DNA of 18,503 nucleotides, from positions 1-18,503 of the forward strand of contig JAOXYB010017939.1 in NCBI GenBank assembly GCA_028565635.1, in the 5' to 3' direction. The DNA comes from Phoronis ovalis. Lineage: Eukaryota > Phoronida > Phoronidae. The notes below the pieces were generated by a model, which was not told where the DNA came from, did not search any database, and saw only the letters and a program-made list of their open reading frames with translations. The translations under genes were made by a program, and so were the position numbers. Shown in pieces: positions 8,101 through 15,616 of this stretch. The first letter of the stretch is position 1, and each line of letters opens with the position of its first letter.

Positions 8101-10013
8101 TTTCCACTATGCTTTCGTGTCTGATATGATTCTAAACATATTAAATATGGCACATTAAAGATATGAATAATACGTTTTGAAAGAAAAATACCATAATATT
8201 ATGCGAAGAATTTTGAATTTGTTTTTAGTTTGCATTCCATTATGAATGAAACACCAATACGAAAAGCTAATATAAGTTGAAGGAAATTGGTTATGAAGAA
8301 CAAGTTCCCTTTCATGTAAATTACGCTATTATTATTATTTCCTAGATGTTTTGATGTAGTTCTTAAAGGTACTCGTATATCACGGATTACAACGCTAGAA
8401 CACTGACAATCGGAACTGGACATCGAAGTAGACGCGGCCCTTGAGACAAGGGGCACGGCCATACAATAACGGCAACTGACAGTTCTCTCACGATATATAT
8501 CAAGGGGTCTATATGACTTATCACGCAAAGTGTAATCCAGGTATTTATTTACCTGTCTTTACTAGAAATTCCTCATATGTTAATGAAACTCGCTGTAGAC
8601 TACCAACTGACCCTTGAACGAGTCATTTTGGATTGAATTCTATTTGGAATTTTGAATTTTCTCACGCTTGATAACGGTTTATGGTGAATTCTCGACAGAT
8701 GGTGCAGGAGTCTTGATATCCTAATTGCCTAATCGGACTTAGCGTGTATAAACCATACAAAAGACTGACAACAGCTGATAAAGCATTTGTCTTTAATAGT
8801 CATCTCTGCTCTAAACTACAATTCTTCCAGTTACCGACTGCCTAGCATACTTCCTTTTGCGCATGTTGCCGTTTGATATCTCTACATGCTCCATCTTCGT
8901 AAAAACGTTGATTGGCTTTCTTAGCCGCCACGTAAAGTTACCTTTATTCAGGAATTTATCAGTTTAGTAAACGATTATTATTGCACATGTTACTGTTATT
9001 TATATTATATCCACGGGATATTTTTATATTAAGTTCATACATTTTAGTCAGACATTGTCTGCCAATACCTGTCATTTTTTCCTGGAGCTACTATTAAAAT
9101 CAAATGGTTTTCAATGTCTAAATTAGCACGCAAACTTTGAGATCAATGTTACTTACCTTGTGCATTATCAAACGAAGTAGAGTGCCATGCTTCGAGTATA
9201 ATTGAAAAATCCCCCTAAAATAAAATACATTCATTAAAGTTTAAACTTTATCATTTAATTCCAGAAATAGACCTTTAAAATTTATTTCTAATTTCGTTTT
9301 TTCATGTGACGCCAAAATAACTCTTCTCCTTTAATGTAGCTTTACTGACGAAAACCTTAAATTATATATAAATATAAAATATAGAAAATTTAACTTCTTC
9401 GTAGACCAAGCTGAAAAGCTTTATTCTCAGATTAAAATGTGACAGCTGAAACGATTTGTATTCGGTGAAAATTACTACATGTTACATTTATTGAATTCCT
9501 ATCTGAAGATATAAACTCACCCTCCATTCAAAGGTAAACGGGAACATCTTGGGATTGTCAAAAGTATCCGTTTGTCCAGGAAATTGAAAAGAATTATTTC
9601 CTAAAACTTGTGTGCTGTATTCTCCGTAAGTACATGGTGGATCTGGTGTTAAATCGCGTTGGTAGTGTTTCAAGCAAATCCTGAAAAATGTTCTGCACGG
9701 TAATGTGCATACTCCAGCCGAAACTACACCACTGCAACAATTTCCGGCATAATTAAGTCCTTGATCATTTTTGTAAGATATTAATTGTAATTCTATCACA
9801 CCTGAACACGTTACCTGAAAGAAAAAAAATAGGTTACAATTAATACGCAATTTAACATAGCCGGGAATTTATATATTTTTCATGAAAATTCAGCAGAATA
9901 ACGCTTACATTACAAAATTGTATTCATATTTAAATTATTTTCCAGCTTACCTTTGTAATGATAGCTAAAAAAGTCACGAGAGCTGTAAAAGCTTGTGCGA
10001 CCTGTAAGCCCAT
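2006..10013 (-). CDS. Delta: Delta, DSL-family Notch ligand (ten coding exons, 769 residues)
   Basis: This is a single-pass membrane ligand that binds and activates Notch on adjacent cells. Coding segments, in transcript order: 10013-9951, 9814-9521, 9214-9157, 7883-7623, 5813-5753, 5048-4918, 4659-4490, 4126-3913, 3460-2539, 2141-2006. They total 2310 bases with intron phases 0,0,1,1,2,1,0,1,2 and no internal stop. Domains by residue: signal peptide 1 to about 21-26; MNNL/C2-like about 22-138, with the conserved [13 protein letters not shown] block at 61-73; DSL 181-223, six Cys; EGF1 228-256, EGF2 259-287, EGF3 294-327, EGF4 334-365, EGF5 372-403, EGF6 410-441, EGF7 448-479, EGF8 486-517, EGF9 524-555; juxtamembrane stretch 556-600; transmembrane about 601-625 followed by RRRRW; cytoplasmic tail to residue 769, ending IATEV. 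The start codon has A at -3 and G at +4. DLL1, DLL4 and fly Delta are of similar length. The family assignment is secure; the exact orthologue is not. Confidence 0.97.
2142..2538 (-). other. Delta intron 9
   Basis: A 397-base intron with the weak donor GTACAT and a good acceptor (TATTACAG), phase 2. No gene or repeat was seen inside. Retention would end the protein at a TGA at 2516-2514 and remove the ATEV tail. Confidence 0.85.
2539..3460 (-). CDS. Delta: Delta coding exon 9: EGF6-EGF9, transmembrane helix, most of the tail
   Basis: The largest exon, 922 bases, encoding residues 418 to 724 and two bases of codon 725. It contains the end of EGF6, then EGF7 (448-479), EGF8 (486-517, opening DNVDEC, calcium-binding type) and EGF9 (524-555). 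A juxtamembrane stretch with many Thr and Glu (556-600) precedes a helix of about 25 hydrophobic residues (about 601-625) and the stop-transfer RRRRW. The cytoplasmic part is rich in Lys and Asn: K640, 653, 655, 681, 686, 690, 694, 699, 704 and 705 are potential ubiquitin acceptors for Mindbomb/Neuralized-driven endocytosis. The donor GTACAT is weak; reading past it adds only seven residues after codon 725. Confidence 0.96.
3461..3912 (-). other. Delta intron 8
   Basis: A 452-base intron, donor GTAAGT, acceptor after a run of T (TTTTTTTAG), phase 1, splitting EGF6. Nothing else was recognised in it. Confidence 0.9.
3913..4126 (-). CDS. Delta: Delta coding exon 8: rest of EGF4, EGF5, start of EGF6
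   Basis: Encodes residues 347-417 plus one base. It completes EGF4 ([12 protein letters not shown], 354-365), contains all of EGF5 (C372-C403, with CQNGGTC), and starts EGF6 with [10 protein letters not shown] (408-417). The acceptor is TTTTTAG and the donor GTAAGT, phase 0 in and phase 1 out. Confidence 0.95.
4127..4489 (-). other. Delta intron 7
   Basis: A 363-base phase-0 intron splitting EGF4 (donor GTAAAA, acceptor TTTTTAG). It contains one CAGCTG E-box near 4189 and no coding potential. Confidence 0.9.
4490..4659 (-). CDS. Delta: Delta coding exon 7: EGF3 and first half of EGF4
   Basis: Encodes residues 290-346. EGF3 (C294-C327) is a classical repeat with CQNGATC and [15 protein letters not shown]4 begins at C334 and is interrupted after its third cysteine (CMNGGTCQ). 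The acceptor is TTTTAG and the donor GTAAAA, phase 0. If the intron were not removed, translation would soon stop, so splicing to exon 8 is required. Confidence 0.95.
4918..5048 (-). CDS. Delta: Delta coding exon 6: end of EGF1 and all of EGF2
   Basis: Encodes the last base of codon 246 through residue 289 and one base of codon 290. It finishes EGF1 ([10 protein letters not shown], 247-256) and contains the compact, DSL-ligand-specific EGF2 (C259-C287), including the CLHGTCNQP and [12 protein letters not shown] signatures. These two short atypical repeats are the DOS-type module found in Delta and Jagged ligands. The donor GTACTT is a poor match to consensus, but the frame and homology leave little doubt. 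Confidence 0.95.
5049..5752 (-). other. Delta intron 5
   Basis: A 704-base phase-2 intron splitting EGF1 between its fourth and fifth cysteines (donor GTAAGA, acceptor TCTTTAG). No gene, repeat or clear regulatory cluster was seen. Confidence 0.9.
5753..5813 (-). CDS. Delta: Delta coding exon 5: first part of EGF1
   Basis: A 61-base exon encoding residues 226 to 245 and two bases of codon 246. It carries four of the six cysteines of EGF1 (C228, C232, C239, C245) in the pattern CLPGC, then CTRPNEC. The acceptor is TTTGCAG after a T-run and the donor is GTAAGA. The first EGF repeat is thus split between exons 5 and 6, in the middle of its C-x-C motif. Confidence 0.93.
6360..6660. promoter_or_regulatory. 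Candidate intronic enhancer in intron 4
   Basis: A patch richer in G+C and CpG than the rest of the intron. It contains CAGCTGTCG twice (6382-6390 and 6539-6547), CACGCG twice (6511-6516, within CACGCGAC, and 6638-6643), a perfect 14-bp palindrome centred on GCCGGC (6393-6406), and an inverted CCAAT box (GATTGG near 6573). CAGCTG is an Achaete-Scute/Ascl-type E-box and CACGCG a Hairy/E(spl) core, both known inputs of Delta genes. Function is inferred from motif density only. Confidence 0.4.
6393..6406. repeat. Perfect 14-bp palindrome in intron 4
   Basis: AAACGCC followed directly by GGCGTTT gives a perfect palindrome with the CpG-containing centre GCCGGC, unusual in this AT-rich DNA. It lies 3 bases from a CAGCTGTCG E-box. 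Confidence 0.85.
7623..7883 (-). CDS. Delta: Delta coding exon 4: linker and DSL domain
   Basis: Encodes residues 139-225 plus one base of codon 226. It opens with the LISRLATQ linker (143-150) seen in Delta proteins, followed by the DSL domain with Cys 181, 190, 194, 206, 214 and 223. The [11 protein letters not shown] core (194-204) contains R197 and F201, which align with JAG1 R203 and F207, known Notch-contact residues. The domain therefore looks intact and receptor-competent. The acceptor is TTTTAG and the donor GTAATT. Confidence 0.97.
7884..9156 (-). other. Delta intron 3
   Basis: A 1273-base phase-1 intron (donor GTAAGT, acceptor TTTTAG). It contains a Su(H)/RBPJ consensus at 8659-8666, a short (ATT)n run near 8327-8339 and one CAGCTG near 8774. 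A 109-codon minus-strand ORF at 8199-8528 resembles no family and has no splice support. Confidence 0.9.
8659..8666 (-). promoter_or_regulatory. Su(H)/RBPJ consensus site in intron 3
   Basis: The plus strand reads TTCTCACG; its complement CGTGAGAA matches YGTGRGAA, the high-affinity binding consensus of the Notch nuclear effector Su(H)/CSL. It is the only full match I found in the window. Confidence 0.4.
9157..9214 (-). CDS. Delta: Delta coding exon 3: end of the N-terminal module
   Basis: A short 58-base exon encoding residues 120-138 ([11 protein letters not shown] followed by STSFDNAQ) plus one base of codon 139. The acceptor is TTTTAG and the donor GTAAGT. The FSIILEAWH strand corresponds to FSLIIEALH in vertebrate DLL1, so the reading frame is confirmed by homology although the exon is too short to stand out as an ORF. 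Confidence 0.93.
9215..9520 (-). other. Delta intron 2
   Basis: A 306-base phase-0 intron (donor GTGAGT, acceptor TTTTAG). AT-rich; nothing else was recognised. Confidence 0.9.
9521..9814 (-). CDS. Delta: Delta coding exon 2: MNNL/C2-like N-terminal module
   Basis: Encodes residues 22-119 between the acceptor TTTCAG and the donor GTGAGT, phase 0 at both ends. It holds the N-terminal module that in known Delta proteins folds as a C2-like domain and helps bind Notch and membrane lipid. Conserved landmarks are the GNCCSG turn (45-50), [13 protein letters not shown] (61-73), the DPPCTYG segment (79-85) and the FPFTFEW strand (112-118). Cysteines are at 24, 47, 48, 57, 61, 68 and 82. Confidence 0.96.
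9951..10013 (-). CDS. Delta: Delta coding exon 1: signal peptide
   Basis: Encodes residues 1-21, starting MGLQVAQ with a hydrophobic core (roughly A8-I19) typical of a secretory signal peptide. The ATG at 10013-10011 sits in a good start context (AAC before, G after). The exon ends in AAG before the donor GTAAGC, phase 0. Cleavage probably falls near residues 21-26, just before the VIELQL stretch that begins the mature Delta N-terminus; I infer this by analogy with vertebrate DLL1. The 5' UTR boundary is not visible. Confidence 0.92.
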
Positions 10014-10110
10014 GTTGTGTTTTCTTCTCTGAGCTTTACTACTACGATATATTATTGATGGCTTAGCCTCGATGTGGTCGTTTTCGCTCCGCCCATATAC
10101 TTTATGTGAG
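10014..10110 (-). promoter_or_regulatory. Likely 5' UTR and core promoter of Delta
   Basis: Upstream of the ATG on the minus strand is a TATA-like GTATATGG (10100-10093) followed at once by a GC box GGGCGG (10094-10089). A start about 30 bases further, near 10070, would give a 5' UTR of roughly 55 bases. A second TATATA (about 10053-10048) lies too close to the ATG. The transcription start is a guess; an upstream non-coding exon cannot be excluded. Confidence 0.3.
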
Positions 10111-10155
10111 TGACAGTTGCTACAAGAACAAAACAGAACTACAGTTACTCCAACT

Positions 10156-10163
10156 AGTGAGAA
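10156..10163 (+). promoter_or_regulatory. Weaker Su(H)-like site in the proximal promoter
   Basis: AGTGAGAA contains the relaxed Su(H) consensus RTGRGAR but lacks the preferred pyrimidine at the first position. It lies about 145 bases upstream of the Delta start codon. Confidence 0.2.
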
Positions 10164-10617
10164 TAATGAGCGTTTTCCTAATTAATACAACTTTAAAAAG
10201 CTACAGAAGTATAATTTACAAGCGCAGAATATTCTACAATCGAATCATTCAGCTATAAGATTTACCAAATAAAAACATTAATGGAACTATTTTTGCAATA
10301 CTAATTTAGAAAATTTAACTTAATTCAATCCAATTGCTTACAAAAACAAATGCCAATGTGAAAAAAATCTGCTTTCGCAAAACTTTTATCACTATCTGCA
10401 CTTTGGTACTCCGACTAAAAATTCACGTCTCTTCCCTAACTGTTTAAGTTTGAAATATGCCAGATGATTCCTTTGACGAGCTCTTATATAGCGTTTTACA
10501 GGTAAAGGATTAATAAGCCTCATAATGAGTGTATTCACGAGGGCTATACAAACAATGCAACAAAGAGCACATGTCCCAATCGCCTGCAGTGGTTGGCTAG
10601 CGCCCCTATTATTACAT

Positions 10618-10627
10618 CTGTCAATCA
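10618..10627 (-). promoter_or_regulatory. Exact PBX-MEIS (TALE) dimer site
   Basis: The minus strand reads TGATTGACAG, the exact decamer bound by PBX-MEIS/PREP heterodimers. It lies about 605 bases upstream of the Delta start codon, with an ATTGG (inverted CCAAT) about 45 bases further on. Confidence 0.35.
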
Positions 10628-10892
10628 AATAGGAAGATACAAAACTTAATAAAGTTTTAGCACAAAATAGTAGAAACCTTAAGCTTAATGTTTACTTTGT
10701 AGTAAACTGATATTAATTCGAAATTATTGCATTTGGTAAGGTGGAGGCTCCAGATTAATTTTAATAAATTTAAGATGCACATTCTAAAAAAACGGTTTAT
10801 GTAAAACAATTTTATAAGTGTGGTCGGCACATGGCATTAACAAAATCTAGGGTCAAGCTATTGTTATATGGACCAGGTAACTAATATGATGA

Positions 10893-10984
10893 CAGCTGCT
10901 TAGTCGAGTGCACACCTGTCACTATTGTTGTATAGGTAAACATATTTAAATTAGTTTCCATATAAGGACTTAGTGGCGCGTGCC
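10893..10984. promoter_or_regulatory. Compact E-box, Sox and Hes site module
   Basis: Within 92 bases: CAGCTG (10893-10898), CACCTG (10913-10918), a Sox core ATTGTT (10924-10929), and GGCGCGTGCC (10975-10984), whose complement GGCACGCGCC is the Hairy/E(spl) consensus. The last site is flanked by GTGGC and GCCAC arms, making an imperfect 14-bp palindrome (10973-10986). It lies about 0.9 kb upstream of Delta and combines typical activator and repressor inputs. Confidence 0.45.
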
Positions 10985-11593
10985 ACTGAGCCATATATTT
11001 TGACCCAATATGTAATTTGGTTGTACATATATTTTCAATCATCCTGGATTAAAATTTTCGTATTTTGCCATTTTTATCGCAACTATATTTTAACAATGAA
11101 ACTCGCAGGCAATAACTATATCATGCAACACGTGATTCAATATAATTCCGAGTTCATGTCTGTCATCTGTTGCTTTCACATAGGCCAGGGTATTTAAAAT
11201 TCCGAAAAGGTAGTACTGACCGTTCCATGGCAAGGTCATACTGATCGTGATAAATAGAATTGGTATTCGTATCAGTGTACATTTTAAATTTATGATCACT
11301 GCTTCATCGGGAAAAAATATTTAAAACAAATGTCACTTATATGTTTCGGTGTTAGTGAATTATTCAATGTACAGAAATACATGTAACGTTCCCTCTTTAA
11401 TAGTAGGCTCTACAAATATAGATTACTGTACAATTTTCTTCATTTTTTATAATAAAACACAAAATCAGTGATAGTCTACTGTTGATATTTATTGTCAACG
11501 GAGTTTTTATATGGTAATGTTTGAACTAGAATAAACATCAATGAATCTCGGCAATGAATGCATTAATGTTAACAAACATAACATAAACGACCT

Positions 11594-11603
11594 GTCGCGT
11601 GCC
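11594..11603 (-). promoter_or_regulatory. Perfect Hairy/E(spl) class-C site
   Basis: The minus strand reads GGCACGCGAC, an exact match to the known Hairy consensus GGCACGCGMC. It is the second of four CGCGTGCC copies upstream of Delta, all in the same orientation. Confidence 0.45.
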
Positions 11604-11713
11604 AATACAGCTTAATCCTTTTACCGACGCTGATAAGCGGGACACTGAATAAAGGGTTGGATTAAAACGGATAATTGAGTAAACAGAAAACTGTTAAAAT
11701 TACCAACTGTCAC

Positions 11714-11728
11714 TGCGCGTGCCAGCTG
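11714..11728. promoter_or_regulatory. Class-C site overlapping a CAGCTG E-box
   Basis: TGCGCGTGCC (11714-11723) overlaps CAGCTG (11723-11728) by one base, and a CAACTG E-box lies just before at 11704-11709. A Hes-type repressor and a proneural activator would probably compete here. Confidence 0.45.
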
Positions 11729-11849
11729 CTTAGTACACTTTTAAACATCCAGTTTTGTTGGCTCAAATTAGGAAATTAGGGCATTAGAGTACGATTAGCT
11801 TTGGAGTAAACTCCAAGGCAGACAAACAAACTCATTGACAAGATTTTTA

Positions 11850-11868
11850 CGGGACTAGTCTTGTCCCG
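11850..11868. repeat. Inverted repeat CGGGAC / GTCCCG
   Basis: CGGGAC (11850-11855) and GTCCCG (11863-11868) form a 6-bp GC-rich stem around a 7-base loop; GACTAGTC within it is itself a palindrome. Function unknown. Confidence 0.5.
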
Positions 11869-12093
11869 AGTCTTGTACGAGTATGTGATTTTAATCGAAC
11901 TTAATCATTCGTGAATGTGTAGTTGTTCAAACTATCTTTGTTTACCTGTAACTCCTTACCACCAGATACGAAAGATAAAGTATTAAAACTTAAGTTATAC
12001 GATTTCTTACACAGGTGAAATTCCTGTAACTTTGATATCACATACGATCCTGAGCTATGATTTATCAGGCAGATGGCAACGTAAAACTATTAT

Positions 12094-12118
12094 TTTCCCG
12101 CCCTGTAGTCCCCGCCTC
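12094..12118. promoter_or_regulatory. E2F-like site followed by a GC box
   Basis: TTTCCCGC (12094-12101) matches the E2F consensus TTTSSCGC and runs into CCGCCC; a second CCCGCCTC follows near 12111-12118. This is a short CpG-containing spot in AT-rich DNA; it could mark an enhancer or an unseen promoter. Confidence 0.25.
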
Positions 12119-12286
12119 CTTGTAAATCGTATCTGATAGATAACAGTTAATGAGTCTTGGTCACTGAAGCATTGACAAATTAAATAAATCTCGTTTGAAA
12201 GCCAGGACAATACCGCAAACTATTCGTTTAAACAACGTGCCCGCCGCTACTATTGTCTATAATTATAATAAAAGATACATATTCAT

Positions 12287-12350
12287 TACGCGTGCCGACA
12301 ATTAGTTAGGTATCATTAATGTGTATTTTGACGGTACAACACACGTGCCA
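12287..12350. promoter_or_regulatory. Paired class-C sites (CACGCG and CACGTG)
   Basis: TACGCGTGCC (12287-12296) is followed 44 bases on by ACACGTGCCA (12341-12350), whose complement TGGCACGTGT matches the E(spl) consensus TGGCACGTGYY. These are the distal end of the upstream site cluster, about 2.3 kb from the Delta start codon. Confidence 0.4.
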
Positions 12351-13209
12351 ACAGCAGTATAGAACAAGATAATATCGTATATTTAAAACACCTTCAAATA
12401 TGTTACCAAAATCTCTACTAAATTTGTCGCCAAATTTCGCGATTATTACAATGCTACTTTAAACCGTTTTCAACACATTTTTTTTCAAAAATTAGTTATT
12501 AAATCCACCCTGGTTTTTCCGATACCGAATTATACATATTTTAAAGACCCAGACAGCACATCATAATATCTGATCCAGAGTCTGATTCCGTTTTAATTTT
12601 TACGTCCATTGTATATTCTGTACCACAATCTCGAATAAATACAATCATATAATATCAAATCGTCGTAATTTTTTAAAATTAAAATTTGAAGTTGTTAAAT
12701 TGACACTTCGATATATCTATTTACAAGCAAACAAAAATTTGACTAGAAGTGCAATATAGCGTTATAAACAGTGTGGACACTAGATAAATTGAAGGACAGG
12801 TTTTCAGAAAAGGACAAAAAGAGATCCTAACTCGGCATAACAAGAAAGACGCTAATAGCTAATTATTGCATATGGCGTTTTTGGGCGGCATATCTGTTCA
12901 TAACATTTCACTATTTTTTTGGTAGCGTCCTAATTAGTCGGGTCTTTGATGTTTTTGTGCCATCTGTATTTAGACAATAGATAACGTTTAGCGTTCCCTG
13001 CGTCCTGATTCAATGTAAGCGTCACTTTCTTTCCTTTGATGTTCCGGATAATCTTCTTTCTAATAAGCAGACAGGTGAAACGTAATGTTTACTTCAAGAA
13101 GTGATGAAGCATGATATCCTTGTTTATTTACTGTTTACTGTCGGGTTCTTACTACAAAGGCACCGCCATTGATTCTTATCTCTAGGGCAGGTGGATCTCT
13201 ATTCTTAAG

Positions 13210-13239
13210 GAACAATAGTTCTCCGCCTAGCTATTGTTC
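13210..13239. repeat. Inverted repeat of two Sox-type motifs
   Basis: GAACAATAG (13210-13218) and CTATTGTTC (13231-13239) are perfect inverted copies of 9 bp around a 12-base GC-richer spacer; with U-G pairing an RNA stem could reach 11 bp. AACAAT is the Sox HMG core, so this is either a paired Sox site or a small hairpin. Confidence 0.6.
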
Positions 13240-14634
13240 GCTTCTACTTATTCTATGTTTGTACTGAGAAAGCATCAAAGCTTCCGACCTATTAGGATTC
13301 CCGTTAATTTTGTACGTACACGGATCGGGTTTTTGTCACCACTGTCTTGTGATATATACTTATTTCTTTGATACTTGGACAGATGTATCTTGTTAATCAA
13401 TGTTAATCGGTTGGACAAAATAAAAATATTGCTATTAATAGTTAACTGTGATATTTCCAAAGAAAAGTCAAAATTTAATTTTTGTTCAACGCATCTGTCT
13501 TCAAAGTGGTCCATCTGTTTCTCATTTCTTAGGTTTTATAATAATTCAAAATTTGATAGATTCTGATTTACACATCTGCTTGGATTATAATAGCTTCGGT
13601 AACATCGCATAGCTAGTTATGTTTTACCTTATCACACCTCAAAATACAACATGCCTGTTTTAGCCAAACGCCAGATACATCAGGCATAAAATGATAATAA
13701 TTAATACATGGTTTGTGCAATAAGATTAGTGATAGTTGCGCTGCGAAGATGATTGCGATTTTGTGAAAGCACTACCTTTTCCTGTCACCATACCCGTTGC
13801 AAGGGTGCACGTCTGCCAGGTATACAAACATATAACAAACCACTAGTTTGGTGATAAATGTGGCAATTTATATGTGATGGACCCGCACAAACAATTTATA
13901 ACATGTTCTTTGCATTAAGTTCATTAAAACATTTATCAACCTAATTACAATTATATCTCTGTTTTTTAAACACGTTCTACTTGCGATATTCAAGGAAATT
14001 CGTTGTTATCAAAAAATTAACTAATTGAAAGAACTAAAAATACTTTTATATAGCACAAATTATTCTTTGAAATAAAAAAACTTGTACAGTTGAAAATAGT
14101 CCACTTTACATGATTTTAATAAGATACGTCAGGACTTGTTTGTCCTTGATAGTGCTTATGTTTAATCAAGATGTTTGCCTTAGCTTTGACTATGTAAACA
14201 CCTGTACAATCGGCGCACGATTCTCCAAAAAGAACGAAAATGGTGAAACTTGTCTGTTTGTTTCATAGAAAGAGCAAAAGTATGTCAGATGCACAATTGA
14301 ACATTATTACGCAATACCATCACTATTTTATATAACTGTTTTAATTTTAAATTTATCAAGTACCCACCCCCATGTTAGGTATCTACATAAATATGAAAAA
14401 CTTGATATTACGCTAGCTAGAAACCAACCAGGCGACTTCATATCTAAAAATTAAACCACAAAAGTCCGGTCATTTATCTTTCATTACTGTTTTCTTAATT
14501 ACTCTACATCTGTATTATAGCCCCGGATTATAACGATGCACGGGAGTCTGTTGAGCAACACATTATACCGCTTTATAGTAGGATATGTACAACGTAAAGC
14601 TAAAAAATAGATATAACAGTAGCTGGAGAATCAG

Positions 14635-14642
14635 TGACGTCA
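14635..14642. promoter_or_regulatory. Perfect CRE palindrome TGACGTCA
   Basis: A full 8-bp CREB/ATF consensus about 4.6 kb upstream of Delta. One site in 18 kb is weak evidence alone. Confidence 0.3.
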
Positions 14643-15567
14643 TAGTTACGTTGAAACTAACAGCGATCTCCCTAGTTAATAAGTGTGCTATCGACGTAAT
14701 GTTTTCTTAATTCGTAATTAAAATGATTAATTTTAAATCAGTGATTCATCTGTTTTTATGCCTTATATTTCTATAGTTACGAATGCAGTTATAAAGTAAA
14801 AGAGATTGCGTGTTTCGGTTTTACGTTTGCTAACAAACCCTAACAAATTACCATATACTAAGCTAGAGAAATAATTATAACTTCTAGCCACCAACATTCT
14901 GTCTAAATAATCAAATTTCATATTTTATTATTGAAATAAATTTAGCGTATTATTGGATTTTATGACTGGAACAAAAGGGCATAATTATAATCGTAAAGCA
15001 ACCGATCGAGACGACAGTTGGGACGCTATTACTCCTAAGCAGGATTAGGTTCCGGAGCTAAATACATGTTTAGGAAAGCCCATCTGTCGTGGCACAATAA
15101 CAAAAAATGTATCCACCTAGGGCGTTCATATCACGTCTGGCCAGTTGCTGATCAAATAATGTCTATCAAAAAGCACACAATCAATTACAGACAAGGTTCC
15201 CAAGTTTTATTTCTAAAATACACCTAAATATAAAAACGATCATGTCCAGTAATTAAAGATATGTGCTTTTGAAATTAGAATATCGTGGCAGAAAATCTGT
15301 TGGTATTTGTTGGACGTGTGTGAGTGAATTTTACGAGTTGAAAGTTATGTGCCGTTTTCATTGATAAATTTCGAAACCACTGCTCATATTCGAGGTAATT
15401 TGTAATAAGTTCATGCGATTTCATTGATTGAGCAGTTGTGATTATAATTAAATAAATCCAACTTTAAAGTAAATAATTAATCAAGATGTTTAACTAATTA
15501 AATTTAAGACTAAATTGCATTCAATTATGACCATTTGTTGTTGGTTTTGTGATAGTCAGTATAAGTA

Positions 15568-15616
15568 CTCAGTGCATCTCATAATGAGGCTTTATTGCGG
15601 GTGCACTGAGGGCACC
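15568..15616. repeat. Hairpin with two competing stems
   Basis: CTCAGTGCA (15568-15576) and TGCACTGAG (15602-15610) are perfect 9-bp inverted repeats with possible extension inward. GGTGC (15600-15604) can instead pair with GCACC (15612-15616). The two stems share bases 15602-15604 and exclude each other. No identity with a known RNA or element was recognised. Confidence 0.5.

Larger units (their letters stand above)
10111..12350. other. Upstream non-coding region with the regulatory cluster
   Basis: No gene was recognised on either strand. A minus-strand ORF at 10392-10628 (78 codons) has a hydrophobic stretch and a basic end but matches no family I know. The region contains the TALE site, the class-C/E-box cluster and an extra CACGTG at 11129-11134. 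Confidence 0.6.

Noticed and set aside
8199-8528. 109-codon minus-strand ORF in intron 3
   Set aside because: Composition is not protein-like beyond a Ser/Cys-rich patch, it lies fully inside a Delta intron, and no flanking splice sites join it in phase.
7858-8727. Shared 13-mer GAGTCTTGATATC in exon 4 and intron 3, suggesting an exon-fragment duplication
   Set aside because: Similarity fades immediately outside the match; a few 13-mer coincidences are expected in a window this long.
10392-10628. 78-codon minus-strand ORF upstream of Delta with a hydrophobic stretch and basic C-terminus
   Set aside because: Could be a small membrane protein, but it matches nothing known and overlaps promoter-like motifs; more likely chance.
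10895-11734. Shared CAGCTGCTTAGT at two upstream sites as a possible duplicated module
   Set aside because: Only a 12-mer is shared and the flanks differ; it is explained by the E-box core plus chance.
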